From Xanthomonas sp. AM6 (GTDB lineage Bacteria > Pseudomonadota > Gammaproteobacteria > Xanthomonadales > Xanthomonadaceae): a DNA stretch of 64,000 nucleotides. The stretch is taken from assembly GCF_025665335.1 (NCBI RefSeq), contig NZ_CP106869.1:2878501-2942500 (forward strand), written 5' to 3'. A model generated the notes under the pieces. That model saw only the letters and a program-made list of their open reading frames with translations, ran no database searches and was not told the DNA's origin. The position numbers and the translations under genes are program-made. Numbering within the stretch: the first letter of the stretch is position 1; every line of letters begins with the position of its first letter. This document shows, piece after piece, positions 36,206-45,482 of this stretch.

Positions 36206-37742
36206 CACCTCCCGCAAGCTGTCGTTGAACAAGCTCTCGCTCAAGCGCGATGCCGCCGAGCAGCCGAAACTGGAAGAACGCCTGCACAAGGTCCTGGCGC
36301 AGGCCGGCCTGGGGTCGCGCCGCGCGCTGGAGCAGCGCATCGCCGACGGCCTGGTCAAGGTCAACGGCGACGTCGCGCAGACCGGCATGTCGGTCAAGAG
36401 CGGCGACAGGATCGAGCTGGACGGCCGCAGCTTCGTCGCCAGCGCGCTGACCGAGCCCTCGCGCGTGCTGATCTACAACAAGCCCGAAGGCGAAGTGACC
36501 ACGCGCGAGGATCCCGAAGGCCGCCCGACCATCTTCGAGGCGCTGCCGGCGCTGAAGGGCGCGCGCTGGATCGCGATCGGCCGCCTGGACATCAACACCA
36601 CCGGCCTGCTGCTGCTGACCACCGATGGCGAGATGGCCAACGCGATGATGCATCCGTCCTACGAGATCGAGCGCGAGTACGTGGTGCGCGTGCGCGCCCC
36701 GGAAGGCGAGGACAAGGTGCCCGACAGCATGGTCGAGCGGCTCTCGCGCGGCGTGCTGCTGGAGGACGGCGGCGCCAAGTTCGATGAGATCGAGCGCATC
36801 GGCGGCACCGACTCGCACGACTGGTTCCGGGTGGTGGTCAAGGAAGGCCGCAACCGCGAAGTGCGCCGCCTGTGGGAATCGCAGGGCTGCCAGGTCAGCC
36901 GCCTCAAGCGCACCCGCTACGGCAAGGTGGCGCTGCCGCGCGAACTGCTGCGCGGGCAGTCGATCGAGTTGGCGCCGGACAAGGTCGAGGCGCTGCGCGC
37001 CGAACTGAAGCTGGAGGAAGGCACGCCGTCGGCGCTGACCCTGCAGCCGGTGATCGGCCAGCGCAAGGCGGCCAAGGCCACCGTGCAGGTCGGCCGCGGC
37101 GGCAACGCCTACGTCAACGGCCACAACGTCGCCGACGAAGGCCGCGAGCTGCGCCGCTTCGACAACTTCCGCGAGGACCGCGGCCGCGGCCGCGGCGGCA
37201 AGAAGCCGCACGGCGGGCTGACCGTCAGCGGCGAGATGGCCGCCAAGCAGGCGCAGAAGCCGTTCAAGCAGCGCAACCCGAAGGGTCCCAAGCCGCTGCC
37301 GGACGGCAACCCGGCCGCGTTCCGCACCTGGTACGTGCCCGACGGCGTCAGCACCGGCCCGACCGGCCACCGCAATGCCGGTCCCGCCGCCCGCGGCGGC
37401 CCGGGCCAGGGCCGTCCCTACGGCAAGCCGCGCCCCGCCGCGGCCGGCGCCGGTGCCGGCCAGGGCGCTGGCCGCGGCCAGGGCCAGGGCCAGCGCAAGG
37501 CGCACCCGTACGGGCACCCGGGCAACGCACCGAGCTTCCCGTCCGACCACGCCAACCCCGGGTTCAGTCCCTACGGCGCCGCGCCGCGCTCGGCGCGTCC
37601 GGCCGGCCCGCGCGCCGACGGGCAGAAGCGCGGCCCGGGCGGCCCCGGCGGTCGTCCGGGCGGCAACCGCCCCGGTGGCGGGCGTCCGGGTGGCGGCGGC
37701 CGCCCCGGCGGCGGCAACCGCGGCCCGCGCGGCGGCGGCTGA
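36198..37742 (+). CDS. rluB: 23S rRNA pseudouridine synthase RluB with long basic Gly-rich tail
   Basis: 514 residues. S4 RNA-binding domain (about 24-75), then the RsuA/RluB/E/F catalytic domain with GRLDINTTGLLLLT (catalytic Asp131) and KEGRNREVRRLW. It modifies U2605 of 23S rRNA. From about residue 290 the protein becomes Gly/Arg/Pro-rich, ending in repeated RPGGG-type units, an intrinsically disordered basic tail that may bind RNA. The usual RluB is about 290-330 residues in enterobacteria, so the tail is about 200 residues. It overlaps scpB by eight bases. Confidence 0.93.
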   Translation: MSDTSRKLSLNKLSLKRDAAEQPKLEERLHKVLAQAGLGSRRALEQRIADGLVKVNGDVAQTGMSVKSGDRIELDGRSFVASALTEPSRVLIYNKPEGEVTTREDPEGRPTIFEALPALKGARWIAIGRLDINTTGLLLLTTDGEMANAMMHPSYEIEREYVVRVRAPEGEDKVPDSMVERLSRGVLLEDGGAKFDEIERIGGTDSHDWFRVVVKEGRNREVRRLWESQGCQVSRLKRTRYGKVALPRELLRGQSIELAPDKVEALRAELKLEEGTPSALTLQPVIGQRKAAKATVQVGRGGNAYVNGHNVADEGRELRRFDNFREDRGRGRGGKKPHGGLTVSGEMAAKQAQKPFKQRNPKGPKPLPDGNPAAFRTWYVPDGVSTGPTGHRNAGPAARGGPGQGRPYGKPRPAAAGAGAGQGAGRGQGQGQRKAHPYGHPGNAPSFPSDHANPGFSPYGAAPRSARPAGPRADGQKRGPGGPGGRPGGNRPGGGRPGGGGRPGGGNRGPRGGG

Positions 37743-38081
37743 GCGGCACGCGACCGGCGCCCAGCGCCGGCCGGCCAGGCCTGACACACGAAGGGCGCCC
37801 GCGGATGCGGCGCCCTTTTTGCTGGGCGGATGCGCAGGCCGATGCAACCAGCGCGGGATCAAATAGCGATGCCGGTGCGGAGGCGCGCCGAACCGGTGCG
37901 TCGGACAACGGGGCATTCCTCGACCATCGCCGCGTCGCGCGCAGCGAGCCTCCTGCGCCCTCCGCAGGAAGGGCATGGCACGCCGGATGGCGTGGTCACT
38001 GCCGAGGACGGCAGCGCCCGATCCGCAATCGCGGGAACGCCGCTGCCCGGCGCCCAGAACACATCGCCCCCGTGACGGCGG
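37743..38081. other. Gap between convergent rluB and a secreted-protein gene
   Basis: 339 bases. Apart from the rluB terminator at 37792-37820 I see no gene, repeat or other signal. Confidence 0.5.
37792..37820 (+). terminator. Intrinsic terminator after rluB
   Basis: AGGGCGCC and GGCGCCCT form an eight-base stem around a nine-base loop, followed by TTTTT. It lies about 50 bases after the rluB stop. Confidence 0.85.
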
Positions 38082-38717
38082 CTAGGGAGTGCTGGCGCGG
38101 CATGCCGAGCTATAGGCCACGGCATAGGGTTTATCCAGGCATCGCGCCAACCCCTCGACGACGTCGGCATTGGGCGGCCACTGCATCTTGAGCGTCTGCC
38201 CGTCCTGCATCGGCAATTCGATGACACCGTCTTTGAGCGGCGGCAACTCCGGCGACGGCGGCACCGACGCCAGCGCCTTCCGTGCCGCTGCCAACGCCCG
38301 CCCATCGTGGGCAAGGAACGCCACGGTCGCATCGACGTAGGGATTCCAGCCGGCGGGATCCTGCTGCGCAGGCTTCCTGGACGCCCGCATCAGCGCCATC
38401 GCGGCGGTGTAGTCGCCGGCGAACGCGCGCAGTTGCCCCTCATGCCAATACAGGACGCCGGTATCGGCGAGTCCCGGATGCGCGGTTTGGTAGTCCCGGA
38501 TCAGGTCGGCCGCCGCCGTTTCGCATCCCGGCCGCGCCGCGAGCGCTCGCCAGCCACCGCCACCGTTGCGCACGTCCTGGTCGAACTGCTGCTGATCCAG
38601 CGCCAGCAGCGCGGGCCTGTCGACCTTGCACGCGTCCATGTCCGGCCCGGCCGCGGCCGCGGCATGCGCCGACAAGAGGGCCACAAATGCACCGGACAGC
38701 ACCATCGCGCTCTTCAT
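38082..38717 (-). CDS. Secreted protein of unknown function
   Basis: 211 residues. Signal peptide (MVLSGAFVALLSAHAAAAA). The mature part has two Cys near the N-terminus and several Cys later (ACKVDRP, RPGCET, ARCLDK, SACRAS), probably disulfides in the periplasm. The helical segment around GVLYWHEGQLRAFAGDYTAAMALM has a TPR-like repeat pattern. No family recognised. AGGAG lies seven bases before the ATG at 38717. It converges on rluB and is divergent from the lipoprotein gene at 38871. Confidence 0.7.
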   Translation of the reverse strand: MKSAMVLSGAFVALLSAHAAAAAGPDMDACKVDRPALLALDQQQFDQDVRNGGGGWRALAARPGCETAAADLIRDYQTAHPGLADTGVLYWHEGQLRAFAGDYTAAMALMRASRKPAQQDPAGWNPYVDATVAFLAHDGRALAAARKALASVPPSPELPPLKDGVIELPMQDGQTLKMQWPPNADVVEGLARCLDKPYAVAYSSACRASTP

Positions 38718-38870
38718 CGCCTTTCTCCTGCTCCGGCGCGCATGCGCCGAAATGGCCGTCGCGCGGCGTCGCGGCGCGCCGCCAGCCCATGCGCGGCGCA
38801 GGCGAAGCCGATATCCTAGACGGCCTTGCTGCCGAACCGCCGGCGGCACCCTGCCATCCGAGGATAATCC

Positions 38871-39563
38871 ATGTCACGGAAGATGCTGCTGCCCCTGTTG
38901 ATCGCCGCCGTGCTGAGCCTGGGCGCCTGCAAGAAGGTGCAGGAAGAAGTCGCCGCCGCGCAGAACCCCTACCCCAAGAGCTCGCCGCTGCACGAACCGT
39001 TCGACCGCATGCTGCGCAAGCTGGTCAACGATCCGCGCTACGTGGCGCTGCTCAAGCAGGGCGACAAGGCGCAGGCGCAGCGCGCCGGCTTCGAACTGGC
39101 GCAGAAGGGCATCGCGCGGCTGGACCACGCCACGCTGGAACAGCGCCTGGAGATCCTCGCCGCGGTCAGCGAGAAGGTCGACGTGCCCAAGTGCGCGCTG
39201 CTGGCGCGCGGTGGCAACCCGAACGATGCACAGGCGATGAGCGCGGCGATGCTGCAGGGCCTGGAGACGCTGCCGCCGGCGCAGATCGACCGATGGTTCG
39301 ACGTGTCGCTCAAGGCCACCGATGCGCAGCTGAGCAACACGCCGCCGCAGACGGTGGCGCCGGCCGACGTGGAAGCGGCGATGACCAGCCTGGTCACCTC
39401 CCTGCCCGCCGACGAACAGCAGCGCCTGGTGAAGGTGTTGCCGCAGATGGCGCAGTCCAGCGACGAGGACGCCTGCTGGGCCGCGCGGACGCTGTACAAG
39501 CAGGCACTGGCCGCCAAGGAACCGGTGCGCGGCCAACTGGCCTGGGTGTTCGCCCAGCAGTAG
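38871..39563 (+). CDS. Lipoprotein of unknown function
   Basis: 230 residues with an LGAC lipobox (Cys20) followed by KK. The mature part is helical, with a QNPYPKSSPLHEPFDRML start and no domain I recognise. It probably sits in the outer membrane as a periplasm-facing lipoprotein. It stands alone, divergent from the secreted-protein gene. Confidence 0.72.
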   Translation: MSRKMLLPLLIAAVLSLGACKKVQEEVAAAQNPYPKSSPLHEPFDRMLRKLVNDPRYVALLKQGDKAQAQRAGFELAQKGIARLDHATLEQRLEILAAVSEKVDVPKCALLARGGNPNDAQAMSAAMLQGLETLPPAQIDRWFDVSLKATDAQLSNTPPQTVAPADVEAAMTSLVTSLPADEQQRLVKVLPQMAQSSDEDACWAARTLYKQALAAKEPVRGQLAWVFAQQ

Positions 39564-39641
39564 GCGGGACAGCGCGCGCCGCGGGCGTTACCGGCCCGCG
39601 GCGCTCTGGCGCCGCCGCGATCGCAGGCGGCGCCGCGCGAC

Positions 39642-40076
39642 TCAGCGCCGCTCGATGGTGAAGCCGCCGACCGCCACGCCCAGGTCCCAGCCCTTGCCGG
39701 TGCCGGCCAGGGCCAGCGAGATGTCGCCCTTGGTCATCACCTGCGCATCGGAAGACTTGACCGCGCCGGCATGCGCCTCGGCCACCGCGTAGGTGCCGAA
39801 CAGGTCGTTGAGCGTGTACGCGCCGGTGAAGCGGCCGCGGCCGTCGACGATCTTCGACTTGCCCACGCTCAGCCCGCCGCCCTTGGCGCTGATCTTGACC
39901 GGGATGCTGGAGCCGTTGTCGCAGGTGATGGTGCCGGTGCCGGTGGCGGTCTTGTAGAACACCGACCAGCCCGACAGGCTGAAGCGCAGCTGGCAATCGA
40001 TGTTGCCGGCGGCATGCGCCTGGGGCATGAAGGCGATGCCGGCGAGCAGCGCGGCGGTGGTCAACAGCTTGTTCAT
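39642..40076 (-). CDS. Secreted small protein of unknown function
   Basis: 144 residues. Signal peptide ending at AHA; the mature part starts GNIDCQLRF and is beta-rich with Gly-rich strands and two Cys (NIDCQLRF, TITCDNG). The pattern of short strands ending GTYAVAEAHAGAV is suggestive of a small beta-barrel, but I recognise no family. Start at 40076 (MNKLLTTAALL); the longer frame to 40130 is not supported. Confidence 0.68.
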   Translation of the reverse strand: MNKLLTTAALLAGIAFMPQAHAAGNIDCQLRFSLSGWSVFYKTATGTGTITCDNGSSIPVKISAKGGGLSVGKSKIVDGRGRFTGAYTLNDLFGTYAVAEAHAGAVKSSDAQVMTKGDISLALAGTGKGWDLGVAVGGFTIERR

Positions 40077-40167
40077 GGCGACGCTCCGTGGATGTGAAGA
40101 CGGAGCCGAGCCTAGCAGCGCGCCGCGCAAGGCGGCGTGGTGGACAGCGCGTCCGGCACAGCGCCGT

Positions 40168-40998
40168 TCAGCGATCGGCGTTGGCCACGCCGAGGGTGAA
40201 GGCGTCGGCGTCGAGCATCGCGGGGAAGCGTTCGCGGTGCGCGGCCAGCGCCGCCGCCGAGATCGTGGTGGTGGCCACCTGCTCGCGCTCGCGGATCTCC
40301 AGCTGCGGCTGGCCGAGGAAGTCGATCACCGCGCTGTCGCCGGCGTAGTGCAGGCCGTTGCCGTCCACGCCCACCCGGTTGACCGCGGCCACGAAGCACA
40401 GGTTCTCGATCGCCCGCGCGCGCAGCAGGGTGCGCCACGGGTAGGCGCGCGCCGAGGGCCAGTTGGCGACGAAGATCTGCAGGTCGAAGTCCAGCTGGCC
40501 CGGGCGCTCGACGTCGTAGCGGTTGCGGCAGAACACCGGGAAACGCAGGTCGTAGCAGACCTGCGGATTGATCCGCCAGCCCTTCCACTCCACGCACAGC
40601 CGCTCGCGCCCGGCGGCATAGCGCTGGTGCTCGTTGGCGTAGCGGAACAGGTGGCGCTTGTCGTAGTGCTGCACTTCGCCGTCGGGGGTGGCCCACAGCA
40701 GGCGGTTGAAGACCTTGGCCGCGCCGTCCTCGCCGGCCACGCGCAACTGCACGCTGCCGGTCACCGCCGCACCCAGCCGCGCCGCCTGCTCGCGGATCCA
40801 GGCCACGGTCGGCCCGTCCATGCCCTCGGCCTGGTCCAGCGCCTCGTTGGAGAAGCCGCTGGTGAACGTCTCCGGCAGGATCACCAGATCGGTGCCCCCG
40901 GCCAGCGGCGCCAGCAGCTCGGCGTAATGCGCGCGATTGCCGGCCGGATCGTGCCAGCGGGTGTCGCCTTGGACGAGGGAGATGCGGAGGTCGTTCAT
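40168..40998 (-). CDS. Omega-amidase, nitrilase superfamily (YafV/Nit2 type)
   Basis: 276 residues. The Glu-Lys-Cys triad is visible: Glu43 in LPETF, Lys114 in YDKRHLF and Cys148 in QVCYDLRFP. YafV/Nit2 enzymes hydrolyse alpha-ketoglutaramate and alpha-ketosuccinamate, side products of transaminases that use Gln or Asn as donor. Just upstream on the same strand is a YbdL-type transaminase, the expected partner. Start at 40998; the frame to 41178 only reads repeat sequence. Confidence 0.88.
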   Translation of the reverse strand: MNDLRISLVQGDTRWHDPAGNRAHYAELLAPLAGGTDLVILPETFTSGFSNEALDQAEGMDGPTVAWIREQAARLGAAVTGSVQLRVAGEDGAAKVFNRLLWATPDGEVQHYDKRHLFRYANEHQRYAAGRERLCVEWKGWRINPQVCYDLRFPVFCRNRYDVERPGQLDFDLQIFVANWPSARAYPWRTLLRARAIENLCFVAAVNRVGVDGNGLHYAGDSAVIDFLGQPQLEIREREQVATTTISAAALAAHRERFPAMLDADAFTLGVANADR

Positions 40999-41005
40999 GG
41001 TGGGG

Positions 41006-41139
41006 CCGGGAATTGGGATTGGGGATTCGGGATTGGCAAAAGCGGGATTCGGAACTCGTGATTGGGATCGGGGAACCGGACTTTCAGGCAGCGGGCTAAC
41101 CGCTTCTACGAATCCCGAATCCCGAATCCCAAATCCCGG
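41006..41139. repeat. Inverted pair of GGGATTC heptamer repeats between the transaminase and omega-amidase genes
   Basis: The left arm (41006 to about 41075) has several imperfect GGGATT units; the right arm (about 41108-41139) carries AATCCCGAATCCC in reverse. The pair can fold into a long stem in the mRNA between the two cistrons. Confidence 0.8.
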
Positions 41140-41146
41140 CGGCTCA

Positions 41147-42295
41147 TCAGAGCCGCACCAGCCGCTCGATCGCCGCATCCAGCGTCGCCTCGTTCTTGGC
41201 GAAGCACAGCCGCGCCAGGCGCTGGCCGGGCGGCGGGGTCTGGTAGAACGGCGACAGCGGGATCGCGGCCACGCCCTTCTCGATCGTCAGCCACTTCACG
41301 AACTCGGTGTCGGGCAGGTCGCTGACCGCCGAGTAGTCGACCAGCTGGAAATAGCCGCCGGGCACCGGCAGCGGCTTGAGCCGGGTGGTCAGCAGCTGTT
41401 CGCGGAAGCGGTCGCGCTTGGCCTGGTAGAACGCGCCGAGCTGTTCGTCGTGCTCGGGTTCGTCGCGGATCATCGCGGCGAAGGCGTACTGCGCCGGGCC
41501 GAAGCTGGTGAAGGTGTTGTACTGGTGGACCTTGCGGAACTCGGCGCTGAGCGCCGGCGGCGCGATCGCGTAGCCGATCTTCCAGCCGGTGCAGTGGTAG
41601 GTCTTGCCGAAGCTGGAGACGACGAAGGCGCGTTCGCGCAGTTCCGGCCAGCGCAGCACCGATTCGTGGCGGCGGCCGTCGAACACGATGTGCTCGTAGA
41701 CTTCGTCGGAGACCAGGAAGATGTCGGTGCCGCGCAGCAGCTCGGCCACCGCCCGCAGGTCGTCGGCGCCGAGCATCGCGCCGGACGGGTTGTGCGGGCT
41801 GTTGAGCATCAGCAGGCGCGTGCGCGGGGTGATCGCCGCGCGCACCCGCTCCCAGTCCACCGCGAAGGTCTGCGGGTCCAGCGGCACGTGCACCGCGCGC
41901 GCGCCGGCCAGGTCGATCGCCGGCTCGTAGCTGTCGTAGGCCGGATCCAGCACGATCACCTCCTCGCCCGGCCGCACCACCGCGTGGATGGCGTTGAACA
42001 GCGCCTCGGTGGCGCCGCTGGTGACGGTGACCTCGGTGTCGGGGTCGACCTGCGCGCCGTAGCAGCGCAGCGCCTTGCCGGCGATCGCCTGGCGCAGCGC
42101 CGGCACCCCGGTCATCGGCGGATACTGGTTGTGGCCCTCGCGCATCGCCTGGGCCAGCGTGTCGATCAGCCGCGCCGGCGCGGCGAAGTCGGGAAAGCCC
42201 TGGCCCAGGTTGACCGCGCCGTGTTCGGCGGCCAGTTGCGACATCACGGTGAAGATGGTGGTGCCCACCTTGGGCAGCTTGGTCTGCGGGTGCAT
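41147..42295 (-). CDS. YbdL-type methionine/aromatic aminotransferase
   Basis: 382 residues, PLP fold type I. The Schiff-base Lys231 is in [32 protein letters not shown] and the N-terminal NLGQGFPDF are characteristic of the YbdL/KAT subgroup. E. coli YbdL transaminates methionine, His and Phe, and related enzymes use glutamine as donor. Paired with the omega-amidase it would form the glutamine transaminase-omega-amidase couple, serving methionine salvage (KMTB to Met). Start at 42295. Confidence 0.9.
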   Translation of the reverse strand: MHPQTKLPKVGTTIFTVMSQLAAEHGAVNLGQGFPDFAAPARLIDTLAQAMREGHNQYPPMTGVPALRQAIAGKALRCYGAQVDPDTEVTVTSGATEALFNAIHAVVRPGEEVIVLDPAYDSYEPAIDLAGARAVHVPLDPQTFAVDWERVRAAITPRTRLLMLNSPHNPSGAMLGADDLRAVAELLRGTDIFLVSDEVYEHIVFDGRRHESVLRWPELRERAFVVSSFGKTYHCTGWKIGYAIAPPALSAEFRKVHQYNTFTSFGPAQYAFAAMIRDEPEHDEQLGAFYQAKRDRFREQLLTTRLKPLPVPGGYFQLVDYSAVSDLPDTEFVKWLTIEKGVAAIPLSPFYQTPPPGQRLARLCFAKNEATLDAAIERLVRL

Positions 42296-42529
42296 GCGTC
42301 GGCTACGGCAACGGGAAAGCGCCGAGTGTACGCAAAGCCGCCTGCCGGCGATGCGGCGTCGGCGCGCAAAACAGCGTTCTCCGCGCGGCGCGCCCGCGCG
42401 CGGCCATTGCGCAGGACCGCACCGCAGGCATCGCAGCGGCGCCCGCGCCGGGCCGCCGCATGCCGATACAATGCGCGGCTCCCGCACCCACCGCCTGCCG
42501 CCGCGCCCGCCCGCTGCGGCCTTTCGCCG

Positions 42530-43177
42530 ATGACCGATCCGCTGCATTCCCCGCCGCCGCTGCTGGCCGCGCACGGGCTCACCTTCGCCCGCGACGACGC
42601 CGCCGTGTTCGGTCCGCTGGACTTCCGCCTGGACGCGGGCGAAGCGTTGCTGGTGCAGGGCGACAACGGCGCCGGCAAGACCACCCTGCTGCGGGTGCTG
42701 GTCGGGCTGCTGCGCGCCGAGGCCGGGCGCATCGAGATCGACGGCCGGCCGCTGCGGCGCGGCGACCGCGCGCGCTACATGGCCTACCTGGGCCACCTGG
42801 GCGCGCTGAAGGCGGACCTGAGCACGCTGGAGAACCTGCACTACCTGTGCGGCCTGCAGGGCCGCCGCGCCAAGCAGATGCCGGGCAGCGCACTGGCCAT
42901 CGTCGGCCTGGCCGGCTACGAGGACACCCTGGTGCGGCAGCTGTCGGCCGGGCAGAAGAAGCGCCTGGCGCTGGCCCGGGTGTGGCTGTCGCCGGCGCCG
43001 CTGTGGCTGCTCGACGAGCCCTACGCCAACCTCGACCTGGACGGCATCACCCTGGTCAACCGGATGATCGCCGCGCATCTGCGCAGCGGCGGCGCGGCGC
43101 TGGTCACCACCCATGGCGCCTACGCCGCGCCGCCGGTGCGCACGCGCACGCTGCGCCTGAGCGGGGTGGCCGCATGA
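42530..43177 (+). CDS. ccmA: Haem export ATPase CcmA
   Basis: 215 residues. ABC ATPase with Walker [10 protein letters not shown], signature [16 protein letters not shown] (CcmA-specific SAGQ) and Walker [13 protein letters not shown]. It drives release of holo-CcmE from CcmC. ATG 42530, 234 bases from the divergent transaminase start. It overlaps ccmB by four bases. Confidence 0.95.
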   Translation: MTDPLHSPPPLLAAHGLTFARDDAAVFGPLDFRLDAGEALLVQGDNGAGKTTLLRVLVGLLRAEAGRIEIDGRPLRRGDRARYMAYLGHLGALKADLSTLENLHYLCGLQGRRAKQMPGSALAIVGLAGYEDTLVRQLSAGQKKRLALARVWLSPAPLWLLDEPYANLDLDGITLVNRMIAAHLRSGGAALVTTHGAYAAPPVRTRTLRLSGVAA

Positions 43178-43869
43178 GCCTGGCCGCGCCGGTACCCTCG
43201 TTGTGGCAGGCCACCCGCGCGCTGCTGCTGCGCGACCTGCGCCTGCTGTGGCGGCGCCGCGGCGACGCGCTGCAGCCGGCGCTGTTCGCGCTGCTGATCG
43301 TGGCCCTGTTCGCGCTGGCGCTGGGCAACCAGCCGCGCCTGCTCGGCGAGGTCGCCGGCGCCGCGCTGTGGCTGGCGGCGCTGCTGGCCGGGTTGCTGGC
43401 GCTGGACAGCCTGTTCCGCAGCGACGCCGAGGACGGGTCGCTGGAGCAGTGGCTGCTGGCGCCGGTGCCGCTGGCCTGGCTGGTGCTGGTGCGGGTGCTG
43501 CTGCACTGGCTGACCACCGCGCTGCCGCTGCTGGTGGCGACCCCGCTGCTGGGCGAATTGCTGCACCTGCCGCATGACCGCATGCCGGTGCTGCTGGCAT
43601 CGTTGGCGCTGGGCACGCCGCTGCTGAGCCTGATCGGCGCGGTGGTGGCGGCGTTGACGGTGAGCATGAAGCGCGCCGGGATCCTGGTCGCGCTGCTGGC
43701 GCTGCCGCTGTACGTGCCGGTGCTGGTGTTCGGCGCCGGCAGCGTGGCGGCCGCCGCGCAGGGCCTGGACCCCGGCGGCGGCCTGCTGCTGCTGGCGGCC
43801 GGGCTGGTGCTGGGACTGGTGCTGGCGCCGCTGGCGGCGGCGGCGGCGATCCGCATCTCGCTGAGCTGA
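43174..43869 (+). CDS. ccmB: Haem exporter membrane protein CcmB
   Basis: 231 residues with six predicted helices. [17 protein letters not shown] is the CcmB signature loop; the C-terminus is strongly hydrophobic. It is the membrane partner of CcmA. ATG overlaps the ccmA stop. Confidence 0.94.
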   Translation: MSLAAPVPSLWQATRALLLRDLRLLWRRRGDALQPALFALLIVALFALALGNQPRLLGEVAGAALWLAALLAGLLALDSLFRSDAEDGSLEQWLLAPVPLAWLVLVRVLLHWLTTALPLLVATPLLGELLHLPHDRMPVLLASLALGTPLLSLIGAVVAALTVSMKRAGILVALLALPLYVPVLVFGAGSVAAAAQGLDPGGGLLLLAAGLVLGLVLAPLAAAAAIRISLS

Positions 43870-43990
43870 GCGCGTCAGGCGCGGCGCGGGCCTTACCATC
43901 GCGCCGGCCGTACCATCGCGTTGTCCTGCGTTATCGTCGCACCGTTGCCGCCGCACCGTCGCAAGCCCTCCGCCCGCTAGAATCGACCGC

Positions 43991-44740
43991 ATGTCCTCCG
44001 TCGTCCGCTGGTTCCACCAACTCGGCTCGCCCCCCGCCTTCGACCGCTTCGCCGCGCGCTGGACGCCGTGGTGCTACCTGGCCGCGCTGTTGCTGGGCGG
44101 GCTCGGCATCTGGCAGGCGCTGTTCGTGGTGCCGGCCGACCGCCTGCAGAGCGACGCCTTCCGGATCCTCTACATCCACGTGCCCAGCGCCTGGATGAGC
44201 CTGTTCGTGTTCGGGCTGATGGCGCTGTACGCGGCGATCGCGGCGGTGTGGCGGATCAAGCTGTGCGAAGTGCTGGCGATGGCCTGCGCGCCGATCGGCG
44301 CGGCCTTCACCGTGATCACCCTGCTGACCGGCAGCATCTGGGGCAAGCCGATGTGGGGCGCCTGGTGGGACTGGGACCCGCGCCTGACCACCGAGCTGAT
44401 CCTGCTGTTCCTGTACATCGGGGTGATGGGCCTGTACCTGGCGATCGAGGACCGCCGCAATGCCGCGCGCGCGGCCGGGCTGCTGGCCATTGTCGGCGTG
44501 GTGCTGCTGCCGGTGATCCGCTATTCGGTGGTGTGGTGGAACTCGCTGCACCAGGGCCAGACCATCCGCCTGTTCGGCCAGTCGAGCATGGACCCGAGCA
44601 TGCTGCCGCCGCTGTGGCTGATGGTGGCAGCGACCAAGTTCTGGTTCGCCGGCTCGCTGCTGGCGCGCGCGCGCGCCGACAACCTGCGCCGCGAGGCCGG
44701 CAAGGACTGGGTCACGAAACTGGCGGAGGCGCGCGCATGA
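43991..44740 (+). CDS. ccmC: CcmC haem-handling protein
   Basis: 249 residues with six helices. The WWDWDPRLT tryptophan-rich motif on the periplasmic side and two conserved His ([10 protein letters not shown], and SLHQGQTI) hold haem for transfer to CcmE. A 121-base gap separates it from ccmB, and it overlaps ccmD by four bases. Confidence 0.95.
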   Translation: MSSVVRWFHQLGSPPAFDRFAARWTPWCYLAALLLGGLGIWQALFVVPADRLQSDAFRILYIHVPSAWMSLFVFGLMALYAAIAAVWRIKLCEVLAMACAPIGAAFTVITLLTGSIWGKPMWGAWWDWDPRLTTELILLFLYIGVMGLYLAIEDRRNAARAAGLLAIVGVVLLPVIRYSVVWWNSLHQGQTIRLFGQSSMDPSMLPPLWLMVAATKFWFAGSLLARARADNLRREAGKDWVTKLAEARA

Positions 44741-44910
44741 ACTACCTGCCCTACGTGGTCGGCGCCTACGCGGTGTTCGCCGGGGTGCTGCTGGCCGACT
44801 TCGTGCTGGCGCGGCTGCAGCTGCGCGGCGCCCTGCGCGCGGCGCGGCTGCGCGTGCAGCGCCGGCAGCAGCCCAAGGCCGACCCGGCCACGCTGGACCT
44901 GAGCCGATGA
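44737..44910 (+). CDS. ccmD: CcmD small membrane protein
   Basis: 57 residues with one membrane helix (about 6-26) and a basic cytoplasmic tail ([13 protein letters not shown]). It helps hold CcmC-CcmE together. ATG overlaps ccmC by four bases and the stop overlaps ccmE by four. Confidence 0.92.
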   Translation: MNYLPYVVGAYAVFAGVLLADFVLARLQLRGALRAARLRVQRRQQPKADPATLDLSR

Positions 44911-45359
44911 ACCCGCAACGCAAGCGCCGCCTGCTGCTGCTGATGGTGCTGGTGCTGGCCGCCGGCCTGACCACCACGCTGGTGGCGATGGCTTTGCAGC
45001 GCAACACCGCCTACCTGTACACCCCGGCCGAGGTGCTGGCCGGCAAGACCGGCGAGCATGCGCGCTTCCGCCTCGGCGGCATGGTCGAGAAGGGCTCGTT
45101 CCAGCGCCCGCCCGGCTCGCTGCTGGCGCGGTTCCGGGTCACCGACGGCGATGCGCAGCTGACCGTCAGCTACGACCGGATCCTGCCCGACCTGTTCCGC
45201 GAGGGCCAGGCGGTGGTGGCCACCGGGCGCATGCGCGACGGCGTGTTCGTGGCCGAGGACGTGCTGGCCAAGCACGACGAGACCTACATGCCCAAGGAAC
45301 TGGAAGACAAGATGGGCAACGCGCATCGCAAGCACGATGTGGCGGAGGCGGCGCGGTGA
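44907..45359 (+). CDS. ccmE: CcmE haem chaperone
   Basis: 150 residues. One N-terminal anchor helix, then a periplasmic OB-fold. The covalent haem ligand His is in [11 protein letters not shown]. It carries haem from CcmC to CcmF. A 123-base gap with heptamer repeats follows. Confidence 0.95.
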   Translation: MNPQRKRRLLLLMVLVLAAGLTTTLVAMALQRNTAYLYTPAEVLAGKTGEHARFRLGGMVEKGSFQRPPGSLLARFRVTDGDAQLTVSYDRILPDLFREGQAVVATGRMRDGVFVAEDVLAKHDETYMPKELEDKMGNAHRKHDVAEAAR

Positions 45360-45371
45360 TTGGAGCTTTTC

Positions 45372-45472
45372 GCGGGACGCGGGACGCGGGACGCGGGACT
45401 CGTAACAGCAAGACCGCGCACGGCGTGAGCGTTCGCATTTCCGGGCCCCGCGTCCCGCGTCCCGCGTCCCGG
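45372..45472. repeat. Inverted pair of GGGACGC heptamer repeats between ccmE and ccmF
   Basis: The left arm (45372-45402) has GGGACGC x3 plus GGGACTC, and the right arm (45443-45472) reads the reverse complement (GCGTCCC x3). About 40 bases separate the arms. It is the same architecture as the GGGATTC modules but with different bases at positions 5-7. Confidence 0.85.
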
Positions 45473-45482
45473 CGCACGCCCC

